A DNA stretch of 64,000 bases, taken from Sphingopyxis sp. Root154. GTDB lineage: Bacteria; Pseudomonadota; Alphaproteobacteria; Sphingomonadales; Sphingomonadaceae. The notes beneath the pieces were generated by a model that searched no databases, was not told the origin of the DNA, and saw nothing but the letters and a program-made list of their open reading frames with translations. The stretch's first letter is position 1; every line of letters begins with the position of its first letter. Shown piece by piece: positions 1 to 8,694 of the stretch. Position numbers and translations under genes: made by a program. Location of the stretch: assembly GCF_001427105.1 (NCBI RefSeq), contig NZ_LMGI01000003.1, positions 784,618 to 848,617 on the forward strand, given 5' to 3'.

Positions 1-38
1 GGATTTTCTCGGCGATCAACACTTACGCCGAACAATAA
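1..38 (+). CDS. 3' end of an upstream gene (partial)
   Basis: The first bases read in one frame as a C-terminus ending in the residues IFSAINTYAEQ and a TAA stop. The stop lies 19 bases before the start of the acyl-CoA dehydrogenase and is followed by a purine-rich ribosome-binding region (aggacaggaag). This fits the tail of an upstream operon partner, but only about 11 residues are visible and the family cannot be named. Confidence 0.4.
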   Translation, partial: IFSAINTYAEQ

Positions 39-57
39 ATCAAGGGACAGGAAGATA

Positions 58-1221
58 ATGAGCAACCCGGGAATGGACGCCGAAATTTATGACGCCTTCA
101 TCGAACAGCTGCAGCGCTACGTCCGCGAGCGCCTGATCCCCGCGGAAGACCAGCTCGAAGAACTCGGCCGCGTCCCTGACGATATCCTAACGGAAATGCG
201 CGACATGGGCCTGTTCGGGGTCACGATGCCCGAGGAATATGGCGGCGCGGGAATGAACGTCAGCCAATATGTCGGCTTTATCCGCGAGATCGCTTACGCC
301 TCCCCCGCCTATCGCTCGATCATCTCGATCAACATCGGCATGGTGTGCAAATCGCTCGTTGGCTTCGGCACTGCGCAGCAGAAGGAACATTGGCTGCCCA
401 AACTCGCGGCCGGCGAAATCGCGGCCTTCGGCCTCACCGAACCCGATAGCGGATCGGACAGCGCCGCGATGAAGACCCGCGCGGTGCGCGACGGCAACGG
501 CTATGTTCTCAACGGCACCAAGCGCTACATCACCAACGCCCCCTTCGCCGACGTCATCCTCGTCATGGCCCGCACTAATGCCGAGGCGCTGCCGAAGAAC
601 GCCCATGTCAGCGCCTTCATGGTTCCGCGCGATGCGCCGGGCGTGTCGATCGGCAAGCCCGACGGCAAGATGGGCCAGGCGGGGTCGCAGATCGCCGACG
701 TCATCCTCGAGGATGTCCATGTTGACGGCGACGCGCTGCTCGGCGGCGAGGAAGGCATCGGCTTCCGTGCGGCAATGCAAAGCCTCGACAACGGCCGCCT
801 GTCGGTCGCCGCAGCCAGCGTCGGTTATGCAAAGCGCATGCTCGACGCCGGCCTCAAATATGCGATGGAGCGCAAGGCATTTGGCGAGCGGATCGCCAAT
901 TTCCAGCTGATTCAGGCGATGCTCGCCGACAGCAAGGCCGAAATCTACGCCGCCGAATGCATGCTCGCCGACGCCTGCGCGCGCGCCGACCGTGGCGAAA
1001 AGATACTCGTCGAAGCAGCGGCGACAAAGATGTTCGCCAGCGAAATGTGCGGACGCGTCGCCGACCGCGTCGTCCAGATCCACGGCGGCGCAGGCTATCT
1101 CAAGGAATATCTGGCCGAACGCTTCTATCGCGACTGCCGAATTTATCGCATTTATGAAGGGACGACGCAGATCCAGCAGCTCGTCATCGCGAAGAACATG
1201 ATCCGCGATTTTGCGGGTTGA
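58..1221 (+). CDS. Acyl-CoA dehydrogenase
   Basis: A 387-residue flavoprotein of the acyl-CoA dehydrogenase family, which introduces the 2,3-double bond into acyl-CoA thioesters and passes electrons to ETF. The N-terminal helical domain carries the typical segment GLFGVTMPEEYGG. The middle beta domain has FGLTEPDSGSD, which contacts FAD. The C-terminal domain carries the FAD/dimer segment QIHGGAGYLKEY and ends with the usual YEGTTQIQ. Length is standard. The ATG follows a good ribosome-binding site. The substrate (short-chain, branched or aromatic acyl-CoA) cannot be decided from sequence; position after another probable catabolic gene suggests an amino-acid or fatty-acid breakdown operon. 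Confidence 0.93.
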   Translation: MSNPGMDAEIYDAFIEQLQRYVRERLIPAEDQLEELGRVPDDILTEMRDMGLFGVTMPEEYGGAGMNVSQYVGFIREIAYASPAYRSIISINIGMVCKSLVGFGTAQQKEHWLPKLAAGEIAAFGLTEPDSGSDSAAMKTRAVRDGNGYVLNGTKRYITNAPFADVILVMARTNAEALPKNAHVSAFMVPRDAPGVSIGKPDGKMGQAGSQIADVILEDVHVDGDALLGGEEGIGFRAAMQSLDNGRLSVAAASVGYAKRMLDAGLKYAMERKAFGERIANFQLIQAMLADSKAEIYAAECMLADACARADRGEKILVEAAATKMFASEMCGRVADRVVQIHGGAGYLKEYLAERFYRDCRIYRIYEGTTQIQQLVIAKNMIRDFAG

Positions 1222-1238
1222 TGTGTTGGAAGGGTCGC

Positions 1239-1314
1239 TGGTGGAGCCGAGGGGAATCGAACCCCTGACCTCTGCAGTGCGATTGCAGCGCTCTCCCATC
1301 TGAGCTACGGCCCC
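1239..1314 (-). tRNA. tRNA-Ala (anticodon CGC)
   Basis: Read on the minus strand, 76 bases fold as a complete cloverleaf. The acceptor stem is GGGGCCG paired with CGGCTCC, the D arm is GCTC...GAGC, and the anticodon stem is CTGCA/TGCAG around the loop ATCGCAC. The T arm is AGGGG-TTCGATT-CCCCT, and the CCA end is encoded. The anticodon is CGC, reading the GCG alanine codon that is frequent in this GC-rich genome. Confidence 0.95.
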
Positions 1315-1411
1315 GCGACGGGCAGGGTCTTAACGACGCTGATTGGCGGTGGCAACGGCTTTTCTGACGATTGCCGCCGTCACCGGAAAAATTGGGAATG
1401 GGGGGATTCCG

Positions 1412-2428
1412 ATGGCCAAGGCATGGCATTTGACCAGTCGTCCGCAGGGGCTGCCGACGATCGATAATTTCGCGTTGCGCGAGGTGCCCGACGCGCCGCT
1501 CCAAAAGGACCAGCTTCGTATCCGCAATCTCTGGCTGTCGGTCGATCCGTACATGCGCGGGCGGATGAACGACGCCAAAAGCTATGCCGCCAGCTTCCAG
1601 ATCGACCAGCCGATGACCGGCGGAGCGATCGGCGAGGTCATCGAAAGCACGATGGAAGGCTTTTCGCCGGGCGACCTGATCCTCCACATGGGCGGTTGGC
1701 GCGACGGCGGCGTCATCGGCCTCGACATGATGCCGAACAAGCTGCCTGCAGACATGCTGGCTGCGGGCCTGACCCCGCAAACCTTTCTGCACAATATGGG
1801 TCTGACCGGCGGAACTGCATGGATCGGCTTGCTCCGTGTCGCGGCGGCCAGGCCTGGAGATACGATATTCGTCTCGGCCGCCGCGGGTGCGGTCGGTTCG
1901 GCGGTCGTGCAGATCGCCAAGGCGCGCGAAATGACGGTGATCGGCTCTGCCGGCGGCCCGGACAAATGCGCTTGGGCCCTCGATCTCGGTGCAGACGCGG
2001 CGATCGACTACAAAGCCGGCCCGGTGCTCGCCCAACTCGCCGCCGCGCTCGAACGCCTCGGCAAACCGGGCATCGACGTCTATTTCGACAATGTGGGTGG
2101 CGAGCACCTCGACGCGGCCTTTGCGACGGCGAATGATTTTGCGCGCTTCGCGATCTGCGGCATGATCGATGTCTACAACGACGCGAGGCCGCAGGAGATG
2201 AAATATATCATCCGGGCCATTCCGGCGCGGATCCGCATGGAAGGCTTCATCTACACCGACCAGTTCATTGACTGCATGGAGGAGTTCTATGCCGACATGG
2301 GTGGTTTAATCGCCAGCGGGGCAGTGACGATGCGCGAAACCGTACACGATGGGCTGGCGTCGGCACCCGACGCCTTCCTCGGCCTGTTCTCCGGCGGGAA
2401 TATGGGAAAGATGCTGGTCAAGATCTGA
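1412..2428 (+). CDS. NADP-dependent oxidoreductase, MDR family (CurA/leukotriene B4 dehydrogenase-like)
   Basis: A 338-residue medium-chain dehydrogenase/reductase without the zinc ligands of alcohol dehydrogenases. It resembles the CurA / 2-alkenal (prostaglandin) reductase branch, which reduces the C=C bond of enones with NADPH. Features are WLSVDPYMRGRM near residue 50, the Rossmann glycine motif in VSAAAGAVGSAVVQIAK, and IDVYFDNVGGEHLD, all typical of this branch. An upstream in-frame TTG at 1343 is possible, but the ATG at 1412 (MAKAWHL) follows a GGGGG ribosome-binding stretch and matches the family N-terminus. It stands alone between a tRNA and a convergent helicase gene. The physiological substrate is unknown. 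Confidence 0.88.
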   Translation: MAKAWHLTSRPQGLPTIDNFALREVPDAPLQKDQLRIRNLWLSVDPYMRGRMNDAKSYAASFQIDQPMTGGAIGEVIESTMEGFSPGDLILHMGGWRDGGVIGLDMMPNKLPADMLAAGLTPQTFLHNMGLTGGTAWIGLLRVAAARPGDTIFVSAAAGAVGSAVVQIAKAREMTVIGSAGGPDKCAWALDLGADAAIDYKAGPVLAQLAAALERLGKPGIDVYFDNVGGEHLDAAFATANDFARFAICGMIDVYNDARPQEMKYIIRAIPARIRMEGFIYTDQFIDCMEEFYADMGGLIASGAVTMRETVHDGLASAPDAFLGLFSGGNMGKMLVKI

Positions 2429-2451
2429 CCAGCACGCCTTTCGGCCTGCGG

Positions 2452-3867
2452 TCAGGTATCGAAGCCGACTGACAGGAAGCCCGGCATCGGGCCGTTCCAG
2501 CCGTCGTCGGGGCCGTCCAGATCATCCTGCCTGGCGTGCGCCGGTTTGCGATCGTTACGCGGCCTCCGGTCATCACGTGGTTTCCGGTCTTCGTGCGGCT
2601 TGGCAGGCTGCGCTTCGGCGGCCTGTGCCGGACGCGCCGGCGCTTTCTCGGGCTTAGCAGCAGCTTTGCCGCGTCCACCGCGCGTCGAACGTCCGCGCCG
2701 CGGCTCGCCTTCTTCCTCATCGCGATCGGGCTTGGCGACATCCGCCACCGGCGCGCCGCCGCCATGAACAGGAATCTTGTAGCCGGTCAGCTTCTGGATA
2801 TTGTCGATCGCCTCATCGTCGGATGGCGTTACCAGCGTGAACGCGCGCCCCTGCGCACCTGCACGGCCGGTACGGCCGATGCGATGGACATAATCGTCGG
2901 GATGCCACGGTGCGTCGAAATTGAAGACATGGCTGACGCCCTTGACGTCTAGACCGCGCGCCGCGACGTCGGACGCGACCAAAATGTTGATCGTGCCGTT
3001 CTTGAACCGCTCGAGTTCGGCAGTGCGGCTCGACTGGTCCATGTCACCCTGGATCTCGCCCGCCTTATAGCCATAGCGTTGCAGGGATTTCGCCAGTTCG
3101 CGCACGGTCGTTTTGCGGTTGCAGAAGATGATCGCGGTGCCGACCTTCTCGGCCTCGATAAGGCTGCGGAGCGTGTCACGCTTGCTGCGTTCCGATGTCT
3201 TGACCAGGAACTGCTCGATATTCTCGTTCCGGCTTGCCGGACGTGCGACTTCGATCGTCTTCGGGTTCGACAGGAACTTATCGGCCAGCCGCTTGATGGG
3301 CGCCGGCATCGTCGCCGAGAAGAGCAAGGTCTGCCGAGTCGCCGGCAGCTTGGTGCAGATATTCTCGATGTCGGGGATGAAGCCCATGTCGAGCATCCGG
3401 TCGGCCTCGTCGATAACGAGCAGGTTGCAACCGGTCAGCAAAATCTTGCCGCGTTCGAACAGGTCCATCAGGCGGCCCGGGGTTGCAATCAGCACGTCAA
3501 CGCCCTTTTCGAGCGCCTTGACCTGATCGCCCATCTGGACGCCGCCGATCAGCAGCGCCATCGAAAGCTTGTGATACTTGCCGTATTTTTCAAAGTTTTC
3601 AGCGACCTGCGCCGCGAGTTCGCGCGTCGGCGCAAGGATCAGCGAGCGCGGCATCAGCGCGCGGGCGCGACCGTGGGCAAGGATGTCGATCATCGGCAGC
3701 ACGAACGACGCGGTCTTGCCGGTGCCCGTCTGGGCGATGCCGATGATGTCGCGCATCATCAATACCGACGGAATGACTCCCGCCTGGATCGGGGTCGCTT
3801 CGTTATACCCCGACTCGTCGATGGCGCGCAAAAGTTCGTCGGAAAGGCCGATGTCGGCAAATTTCAT
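2452..3867 (-). CDS. rhlE: DEAD-box ATP-dependent RNA helicase (RhlE type)
   Basis: A 471-residue DEAD-box helicase. The core motifs appear in order: AQTGTGKT (Walker A), PTRELA, the DEAD box in VIDEADRML, SAT in LLFSATMP, ARGLDV and HRIGRTGRAG. The Q motif lies near the N-terminus. The last ~100 residues are a disordered Arg/Lys/Pro/Ala-rich tail (RRGRSTRGGRGK onwards), usual for RhlE-type proteins that remodel rRNA or degradosome substrates. It ends convergently with the MDR oxidoreductase. The RhlE name is by resemblance; other DEAD-box paralogues cannot be excluded. Confidence 0.9.
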   Translation of the reverse strand: MKFADIGLSDELLRAIDESGYNEATPIQAGVIPSVLMMRDIIGIAQTGTGKTASFVLPMIDILAHGRARALMPRSLILAPTRELAAQVAENFEKYGKYHKLSMALLIGGVQMGDQVKALEKGVDVLIATPGRLMDLFERGKILLTGCNLLVIDEADRMLDMGFIPDIENICTKLPATRQTLLFSATMPAPIKRLADKFLSNPKTIEVARPASRNENIEQFLVKTSERSKRDTLRSLIEAEKVGTAIIFCNRKTTVRELAKSLQRYGYKAGEIQGDMDQSSRTAELERFKNGTINILVASDVAARGLDVKGVSHVFNFDAPWHPDDYVHRIGRTGRAGAQGRAFTLVTPSDDEAIDNIQKLTGYKIPVHGGGAPVADVAKPDRDEEEGEPRRGRSTRGGRGKAAAKPEKAPARPAQAAEAQPAKPHEDRKPRDDRRPRNDRKPAHARQDDLDGPDDGWNGPMPGFLSVGFDT

Positions 3868-3981
3868 AAGATCATCATGTCCGGAAAAGAGTTGGCGCCC
3901 AGCCTCCCACGCGGGCGGACGTTGCCGCGGCCAATGGGCAAATGGCTGGGAAAAGTCAAGGAAAGGCCGCGATAAACGCGA

Positions 3982-4506
3982 TTAATCGTCTTCGCGGACC
4001 GGAACCATCAGCTTGAACTTGTCGATCTCGCATTTTGCGCCGGTCCGGGCATGGATCTGATCGCGATCCTCGCACAGTTTTCCGTCCTTGCTGCCCTGCA
4101 TGTAGAAACCGGCGTAAAAATCGAGCGCACGGCAACCACGGTTGAGCTGCGCGCGCAGCCGCTGCTTCTGCCGCGTAATGATATCGATGCTATCGCGCTG
4201 GACCGCCTGCATGCCCAATATATTGCGCATCGATACGCATTTGGGCGCCTTTTTCTCTTTCCAGACAACGGGCAATTCGGTCGCGCGCCTGGAAGCCGAA
4301 GGACCCGCGGCAAAATTATTGAGCTGCGAACGCTGCGCCGGCACGCGAATGATGAGCTGTTGCTCGATCACCACCTGCCAAAAGGAAGAAGCCTGTTCGG
4401 GCGTCGGCGCGGAAATTGCGACAAGCGGTTCCGGCGCCGCAACGGGCACCGCCACATCCGCCGCTGGTGCAGCGGCCACGAACCACAGGAATGCCGCCGT
4501 CAGCAC
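3982..4506 (-). CDS. Exported conserved hypothetical protein
   Basis: A 174-residue protein starting at GTG, with an in-frame TAA just upstream and an AGGAG ribosome-binding stretch. The first ~16 residues are hydrophobic with an Ala-rich cleavage region (LWFVAAAPAADVA), so it is probably periplasmic. The rest contains several Cys (PKCVSMRN, RGCRAL, LCEDRD, KCEID) that could form disulfides. I do not recognise a named family; it looks like a sphingomonad-specific secreted protein. It lies behind the helicase gene on the same strand with a gap of about 110 bases. Confidence 0.7.
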   Translation of the reverse strand: MLTAAFLWFVAAAPAADVAVPVAAPEPLVAISAPTPEQASSFWQVVIEQQLIIRVPAQRSQLNNFAAGPSASRRATELPVVWKEKKAPKCVSMRNILGMQAVQRDSIDIITRQKQRLRAQLNRGCRALDFYAGFYMQGSKDGKLCEDRDQIHARTGAKCEIDKFKLMVPVREDD

Positions 4507-4695
4507 AGCGCCGCTGCCGCTCCTTTAGCGTCCTGACCGAAGATTTCGCTCACCTATGGCTCCCGCGTCCATGCCCGCTGGACGAAAAGATACTATTCGT
4601 CCATCGCTCCCTTTAACAAGGATGATTGAACATCAAATGAACTGCTGTCACCCCCTGCCCGCTTGCGGAGCAGGAAATTTCCGGAGTGGACCGGC

Positions 4696-6120
4696 ATGAC
4701 GCGCCCGCCATCTGCATCGCTGCTCGACGCATTCGCAAATTTGCTCGGCCCCAGAGGCTATAGCGCCGACCCCGATGCGATGGCGCCCTGGCTGACCGAC
4801 TGGCGCGGCAAATATCACGGCCGTGCCGCCGCGATGCTGTCGCCCGCGAGCACCGAAGAAGCCGCCGCCATCGTGCGCCTCTGCGCTGAGGCCGAGGTTG
4901 CGCTGGTCCCGCAGGGCGGCAACAGCGGCATGGTCGGCGGCGCGACCCCCGATGCCAGCGGCGACCAGTTGCTGCTCAGCCTGCGGCGCCTGAACCGGAT
5001 ACGCCATATCGACGAGGCGGCGCAGCTTGCCATCGCCGAAGCCGGCGTGATCCTGGAGAATTTCCACAACGCCGTCCTCGCGCACAGACTCCGCTTTCCG
5101 CTCACCTTGGGAGGCAAGGGGTCGGCAACGATCGGCGGGCTGGTGTCGACCAACGCGGGCGGCACCCAGGTGCTACGCCACGGATCGATGCGCGCGCTGA
5201 CCCTGGGGATCGAAGCGGTTCTGCCCGACGGCAGTATTTTCGACGGCCTGGCCCCGCTCAAGAAAGACAATCGCGGCTATGACCTGCGGCATCTGTTCTG
5301 CGGTGCCGAAGGAACGTTGGGGATCGTGACCGCTGCATCGGTTCATCTGGTCCCCGCTACGACAGCCCGGCGGACCGCGTGGATCGGGATCGATTCGCCC
5401 GAAAGCGCGCTGCTGCTGCTGCGCCAAGTCGATGCCGCGATCGGGCGCGAGCTCGAGGGGTTCGAATTGATCCCGCACGCCTGCCTCGACGCGGTGCTGC
5501 GCCATATTCCGCAGACGCGGGCACCGCTTGCGACCCCACAGCCATGGTATGTCCTCCTCGAACTCGCTGGCGAAAGCGATCAGGCCTTGGGTGAAGCCTT
5601 AGAACGGCAACTCGCAGTTGTACTCGACGCCGGGCTGATCCGCGATGTCGTGATCGCCAAGAGCGACCGTGAAAGCGAAGACTTCTGGCGCCTGCGTGAT
5701 TCCATCTCGGAAGCGGAACGGGCCGAGGGTCCGGCGTTACAGCATGACATCAGCGTGCCCGTCGATTTGATGCCTGCCTTCATCGCCGAGAATCCAGCCC
5801 GATTGACTTCGGCCTTTTCGGGCGCTCGCGCGCTATCTTTCGGGCATCTTGGTGACGGCAATGTCCACCATCATGTTCAGCCGCCCGCCGACGCCGATGG
5901 CGCGGCATGGCTCGCCGAGCATGGCGCAGCCGTCAGCCGGCTGGTCTATTCGCACGTCCTCGAACTCGGGGGGTCGATCTCGGCCGAACATGGCATCGGC
6001 CAGATGAAGCGCGAGATCCTGGCCGAACTGGACAGTCCGGCGCGCTTGTCCGCGCTGCGCGGGGTTAAGACCGGGCTCGATCCGACGGGCATTTTCAATC
6101 CCGGCAAACTGGTTGCCTGA
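4696..6120 (+). CDS. FAD-linked oxidoreductase (D-2-hydroxyacid / D-lactate dehydrogenase type, GlcD-like)
   Basis: A 474-residue flavoenzyme of the FAD-binding type 4 / VAO superfamily. The FAD-binding segment is visible around VALVPQGGNSGMVGG and GKGSATIGGLVSTNAGG. The C-terminal domain ends with the conserved GGSISAEHGIGQMKR and a FNPGKLV terminus, typical of D-lactate, glycolate and D-2-hydroxyglutarate dehydrogenases. It oxidises D-2-hydroxyacids and passes electrons to quinone, cytochrome or ETF. The ATG at 4696 (MTRPPSA) is preferred over an upstream in-frame start at 4663. It is monocistronic as far as can be seen. The exact substrate is open; D-2-hydroxyglutarate dehydrogenase is a good guess. 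Confidence 0.88.
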   Translation: MTRPPSASLLDAFANLLGPRGYSADPDAMAPWLTDWRGKYHGRAAAMLSPASTEEAAAIVRLCAEAEVALVPQGGNSGMVGGATPDASGDQLLLSLRRLNRIRHIDEAAQLAIAEAGVILENFHNAVLAHRLRFPLTLGGKGSATIGGLVSTNAGGTQVLRHGSMRALTLGIEAVLPDGSIFDGLAPLKKDNRGYDLRHLFCGAEGTLGIVTAASVHLVPATTARRTAWIGIDSPESALLLLRQVDAAIGRELEGFELIPHACLDAVLRHIPQTRAPLATPQPWYVLLELAGESDQALGEALERQLAVVLDAGLIRDVVIAKSDRESEDFWRLRDSISEAERAEGPALQHDISVPVDLMPAFIAENPARLTSAFSGARALSFGHLGDGNVHHHVQPPADADGAAWLAEHGAAVSRLVYSHVLELGGSISAEHGIGQMKREILAELDSPARLSALRGVKTGLDPTGIFNPGKLVA

Positions 6121-6252
6121 CTACCGCTCGGCCCCGCCGCGCCGCGCATATCGCGCGCCTGCATCATCGCCCTCTTGCGCCGCGCGGCGCGGGTCAATAA
6201 GGCGCTTTATCTTTTTCGTCCCGAGCTTCGGGACCTTTACCGGAGTTCAAAC

Positions 6253-7032
6253 ATGGCCACCGCGCCCGCACCTGCCAATCTGCCGCTATTCTACAAGGAC
6301 CTCGCCCCGCTTTCGAGCGTCGAGCATGCCGATTTCCACGCCCGTCCGCTCGACAGCGCCGAATTTCTGGTGGGCCAGCACGCCATCCCGCTGACCTCGG
6401 ACGAGTTCGTGTCAGCCTGTCGCTTTTTCCCGATCGTCTTTTCGGCCGGCGACAATCCGGTTCCGCTCGCGCTGATGGGCCTCAATGAAGGCATCAACAC
6501 CTTCGTCGACGACGAAGGCAAGCTGATCAATCCGGTCTATGTCCCGGCCTACGTCCGCCGCTACCCCTTCCTTCTCGCGCGGCTCCAGCCCGATTCCGAA
6601 GATTTGTCGCTGTGCTTCGACCCGACGTCGGGTGCGATCGGAAAATTCGACGAGGGCGATGCGCTGTTCGTCGACGGCCAGCCGTCGGAGCAGGTTCAGG
6701 CTGTGCTCGAATTCTGCAAGAATTTCGAAGAAGCCGGCCAGCGCACCGGCATGTTCATGGATGAACTGAAGAAGGCCGACCTCCTGATGGACGGCGAAGT
6801 CGCCATCCAGCAGGAAGGCAATGACAAGCCGTACGTCTATCGCGGCTTCCAGATGGTCGACGAGAACAAACTGCGCGAACTGCGCGGCGACGTGCTGCGC
6901 AAGCTGATGCAGAACGGCATTCTCGGCCTGATCTTCGCGCACCTCTTCTCGCTGCAGCTGATGCGCGAAGTGTTCGCTGAACAGGTCAAGAGCGGCAAGA
7001 TGCCCCTCAACACCGAACTTCCGGCTGTTTAA
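6253..7032 (+). CDS. SapC family protein
   Basis: A 259-residue protein of the SapC family, named after a gene near surface-layer proteins in Campylobacter and common in alphaproteobacteria. Typical features are the N-terminal LPLFYKDLAPLSS followed by HADFH, and the segment YVPAYVRRYPFLLA in the first half. No signal peptide or membrane segment is evident, so a cytoplasmic location is likely. Molecular function is unknown. The start at 6253 (MATAPAP) is preferred because the upstream in-frame extension is Arg-rich and atypical. A strong hairpin follows the stop. Confidence 0.85.
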   Translation: MATAPAPANLPLFYKDLAPLSSVEHADFHARPLDSAEFLVGQHAIPLTSDEFVSACRFFPIVFSAGDNPVPLALMGLNEGINTFVDDEGKLINPVYVPAYVRRYPFLLARLQPDSEDLSLCFDPTSGAIGKFDEGDALFVDGQPSEQVQAVLEFCKNFEEAGQRTGMFMDELKKADLLMDGEVAIQQEGNDKPYVYRGFQMVDENKLRELRGDVLRKLMQNGILGLIFAHLFSLQLMREVFAEQVKSGKMPLNTELPAV

Positions 7033-7045
7033 TCACGAAAAACTG

Positions 7046-7080
7046 TGGCCGCCCCTGTACTTAACAAGGGCGGCCATTTA
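7046..7080 (+). terminator. Rho-independent terminator after the SapC gene
   Basis: TGGCCGCCC and GGGCGGCCA form a perfect 9-bp stem around a 13-base loop, followed by TTTA and AT-rich sequence. It begins 13 bases after the SapC stop codon. Confidence 0.7.
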
Positions 7081-7127
7081 AATTCCGGCGCTGTCTCCAG
7101 ATTGTCGTCCGACCGCGGCGTCCCCGA

Positions 7128-7337
7128 TCAGAAGTCGACCGCGACCCCTTTCAATTCCCAGTCGCCGTAGCGCACAGGGTTGCGCCCGCCGGGTTGATCC
7201 TCGGCCTTATCCTCGCTGATGGGTTCGGGCGACGGCACCGCACTGTTCGTCCAGCCCGCGGGAGCCTTCACATGCGCTGGGCGCTTTACAGCGCGCGGCG
7301 TTCCGCCGATGGTTCCATTTTGGCTGCTGTCGGTCAT
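7128..7337 (-). CDS. Succinate dehydrogenase assembly factor 4 family protein (DUF1674)
   Basis: A 69-residue protein whose C-terminus GRNPVRYGDWELKGVAVDF is the signature of the DUF1674 / SdhAF4 family. Members in mitochondria and alphaproteobacteria help flavinate or protect the SdhA subunit of succinate dehydrogenase. The rest is low-complexity and probably disordered. The same frame stays open upstream, but the ATG at 7337 (MTDSSQN) gives the expected family length. It is divergently arranged with the rRNA methyltransferase gene, the two starts being 55 bases apart. No sdh genes are in the window. Confidence 0.82.
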   Translation of the reverse strand: MTDSSQNGTIGGTPRAVKRPAHVKAPAGWTNSAVPSPEPISEDKAEDQPGGRNPVRYGDWELKGVAVDF

Positions 7338-7392
7338 GATGCCCGCCCTATAGGATTTTTCATGCGTCACGCCAACCACGCCGTTACCCATC

Positions 7393-8694
7393 ATGGCTGA
7401 TCGCCGCCCGCCCCGGCGCCCGCGATCGTCCGGCGGCGCCGATCCCGCGGGCACGGCGACGCGCCGCGCCGCGCTGCGCCTGATCGATGCGATCCTGCGA
7501 CGCGGCGACCCGCTGGATGTCGCGATGCATGCCGCCACCCAGGGCCTAACGGCCACCGACCGCGCCTTCGCCGTGGCGATCGTGTCCGAAACGCTGCGCT
7601 GGATGGTCGACCTCGACGCGCTGATCGACGGTGCGACGGCGCAAATCCTCCCTGACGACGTCAAATCACGCGCGGCTTTGCGGATCGCGCTGGCGCAGCT
7701 GCTGGTCCTCAAAAGCCCCGGTCATGCGGTCGTATCGACCGCCCTGCCGCTCGTCGATGGCGGGCCGCGACGGCTGGTTCACGCAATCCTGTCGCGCGCG
7801 CAGCAGGAAGAATGGCAGTTGCCGGGTCGCGCCACGCTTCCCCTGCCCACCGCCGAACGCTGGGCCGAGCAATGGAGCCTGTCGATGGTCGAAGCCGCCG
7901 AAGCGGCCTGGAGTGCGCCGCCGCCGATTGACCTCAGCTTCGCCGCCGAACCGGGTGCGGAAGAATGGCCCGATGCCGTTTCACTCGCACCGCGGCACCG
8001 CCGCTTGCCCCGCGGCCAGGCAGTCGAAACGATGCCCGGCTATCGCGAAGGCGGCTGGTGGGTACAGGATCTGGCCGCAAGCATTCCCGCACGCCTGCTC
8101 GGCGCGGGCGAGGGCCGAACCGTGCTCGACCTCTGCGCCGCGCCCGGTGGCAAGACGATGCAACTCGCCGCGGCGGGGTGGAACGTTGTCGCGGTCGATT
8201 CCAGCGCGAAACGCCTCGAAAGGCTCCGCGCCAATATGGAACGCACGGGCCTGACAGCCGACATCGTCCAGGGCGATATCCGCTCGTGGGCGCCCGCGGA
8301 TCGGGCCGACGCGGTGCTCCTCGACGCGCCCTGCTCGGCCACCGGCATCTTCCGCCGTCATCCCGATGTGCTCCACCGCATCGAACCGCGGCAGATAGCG
8401 GAGATGGCCGAACTGCAGACCGAACTGCTGTCGCGCGCGGCGCGTTGGGTCAAGCCGGGTGGAACGCTGATCTATGCGACCTGCTCGCTCGAACAAGCCG
8501 AGGGGGAGGATCAGGTGTCGACCTTCCTCGATCACCATGCCGGATGGATCATCGATCCCGCGCGCGCCGAAGAACTGCCCGAGGCGGTTGTCGCCGACGA
8601 CCAGGGGCTGATCCGCACGCTCCCAGCCATGCTCGCCGACCAGGGCGGCCTCGATGGCTTTTTCGTCGCGCGGCTGCGCGCGCCGTCAGACTGA
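7393..8694 (+). CDS. rsmB: RsmB-family 16S rRNA (cytosine-5) methyltransferase
   Basis: A 433-residue SAM-dependent RNA m5C methyltransferase. The N-terminal ~130 residues form the NusB-like RNA-binding domain (AALRLIDAILRRGD... DRAFAVAIVSETLRW). The C-terminal catalytic domain has the SAM motif DLCAAPGGKTMQLA, the motif IV cysteine in LLDAPCSATGIFRRHPDV and the motif VI cysteine in LIYATCSLE. Both cysteines needed for catalysis and product release are present. It ends with a 9-base convergent overlap with the cyclase gene. RsmB (C967) is the likely identity; a related Rsm paralogue is possible. Confidence 0.9.
   Translation: MADRRPPRRPRSSGGADPAGTATRRAALRLIDAILRRGDPLDVAMHAATQGLTATDRAFAVAIVSETLRWMVDLDALIDGATAQILPDDVKSRAALRIALAQLLVLKSPGHAVVSTALPLVDGGPRRLVHAILSRAQQEEWQLPGRATLPLPTAERWAEQWSLSMVEAAEAAWSAPPPIDLSFAAEPGAEEWPDAVSLAPRHRRLPRGQAVETMPGYREGGWWVQDLAASIPARLLGAGEGRTVLDLCAAPGGKTMQLAAAGWNVVAVDSSAKRLERLRANMERTGLTADIVQGDIRSWAPADRADAVLLDAPCSATGIFRRHPDVLHRIEPRQIAEMAELQTELLSRAARWVKPGGTLIYATCSLEQAEGEDQVSTFLDHHAGWIIDPARAEELPEAVVADDQGLIRTLPAMLADQGGLDGFFVARLRAPSD

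Noticed and set aside
1184-2107. 307-residue minus-strand frame across tRNA-Ala and the MDR gene
   Set aside because: It crosses the tRNA and shadows the MDR gene; composition is not protein-like.
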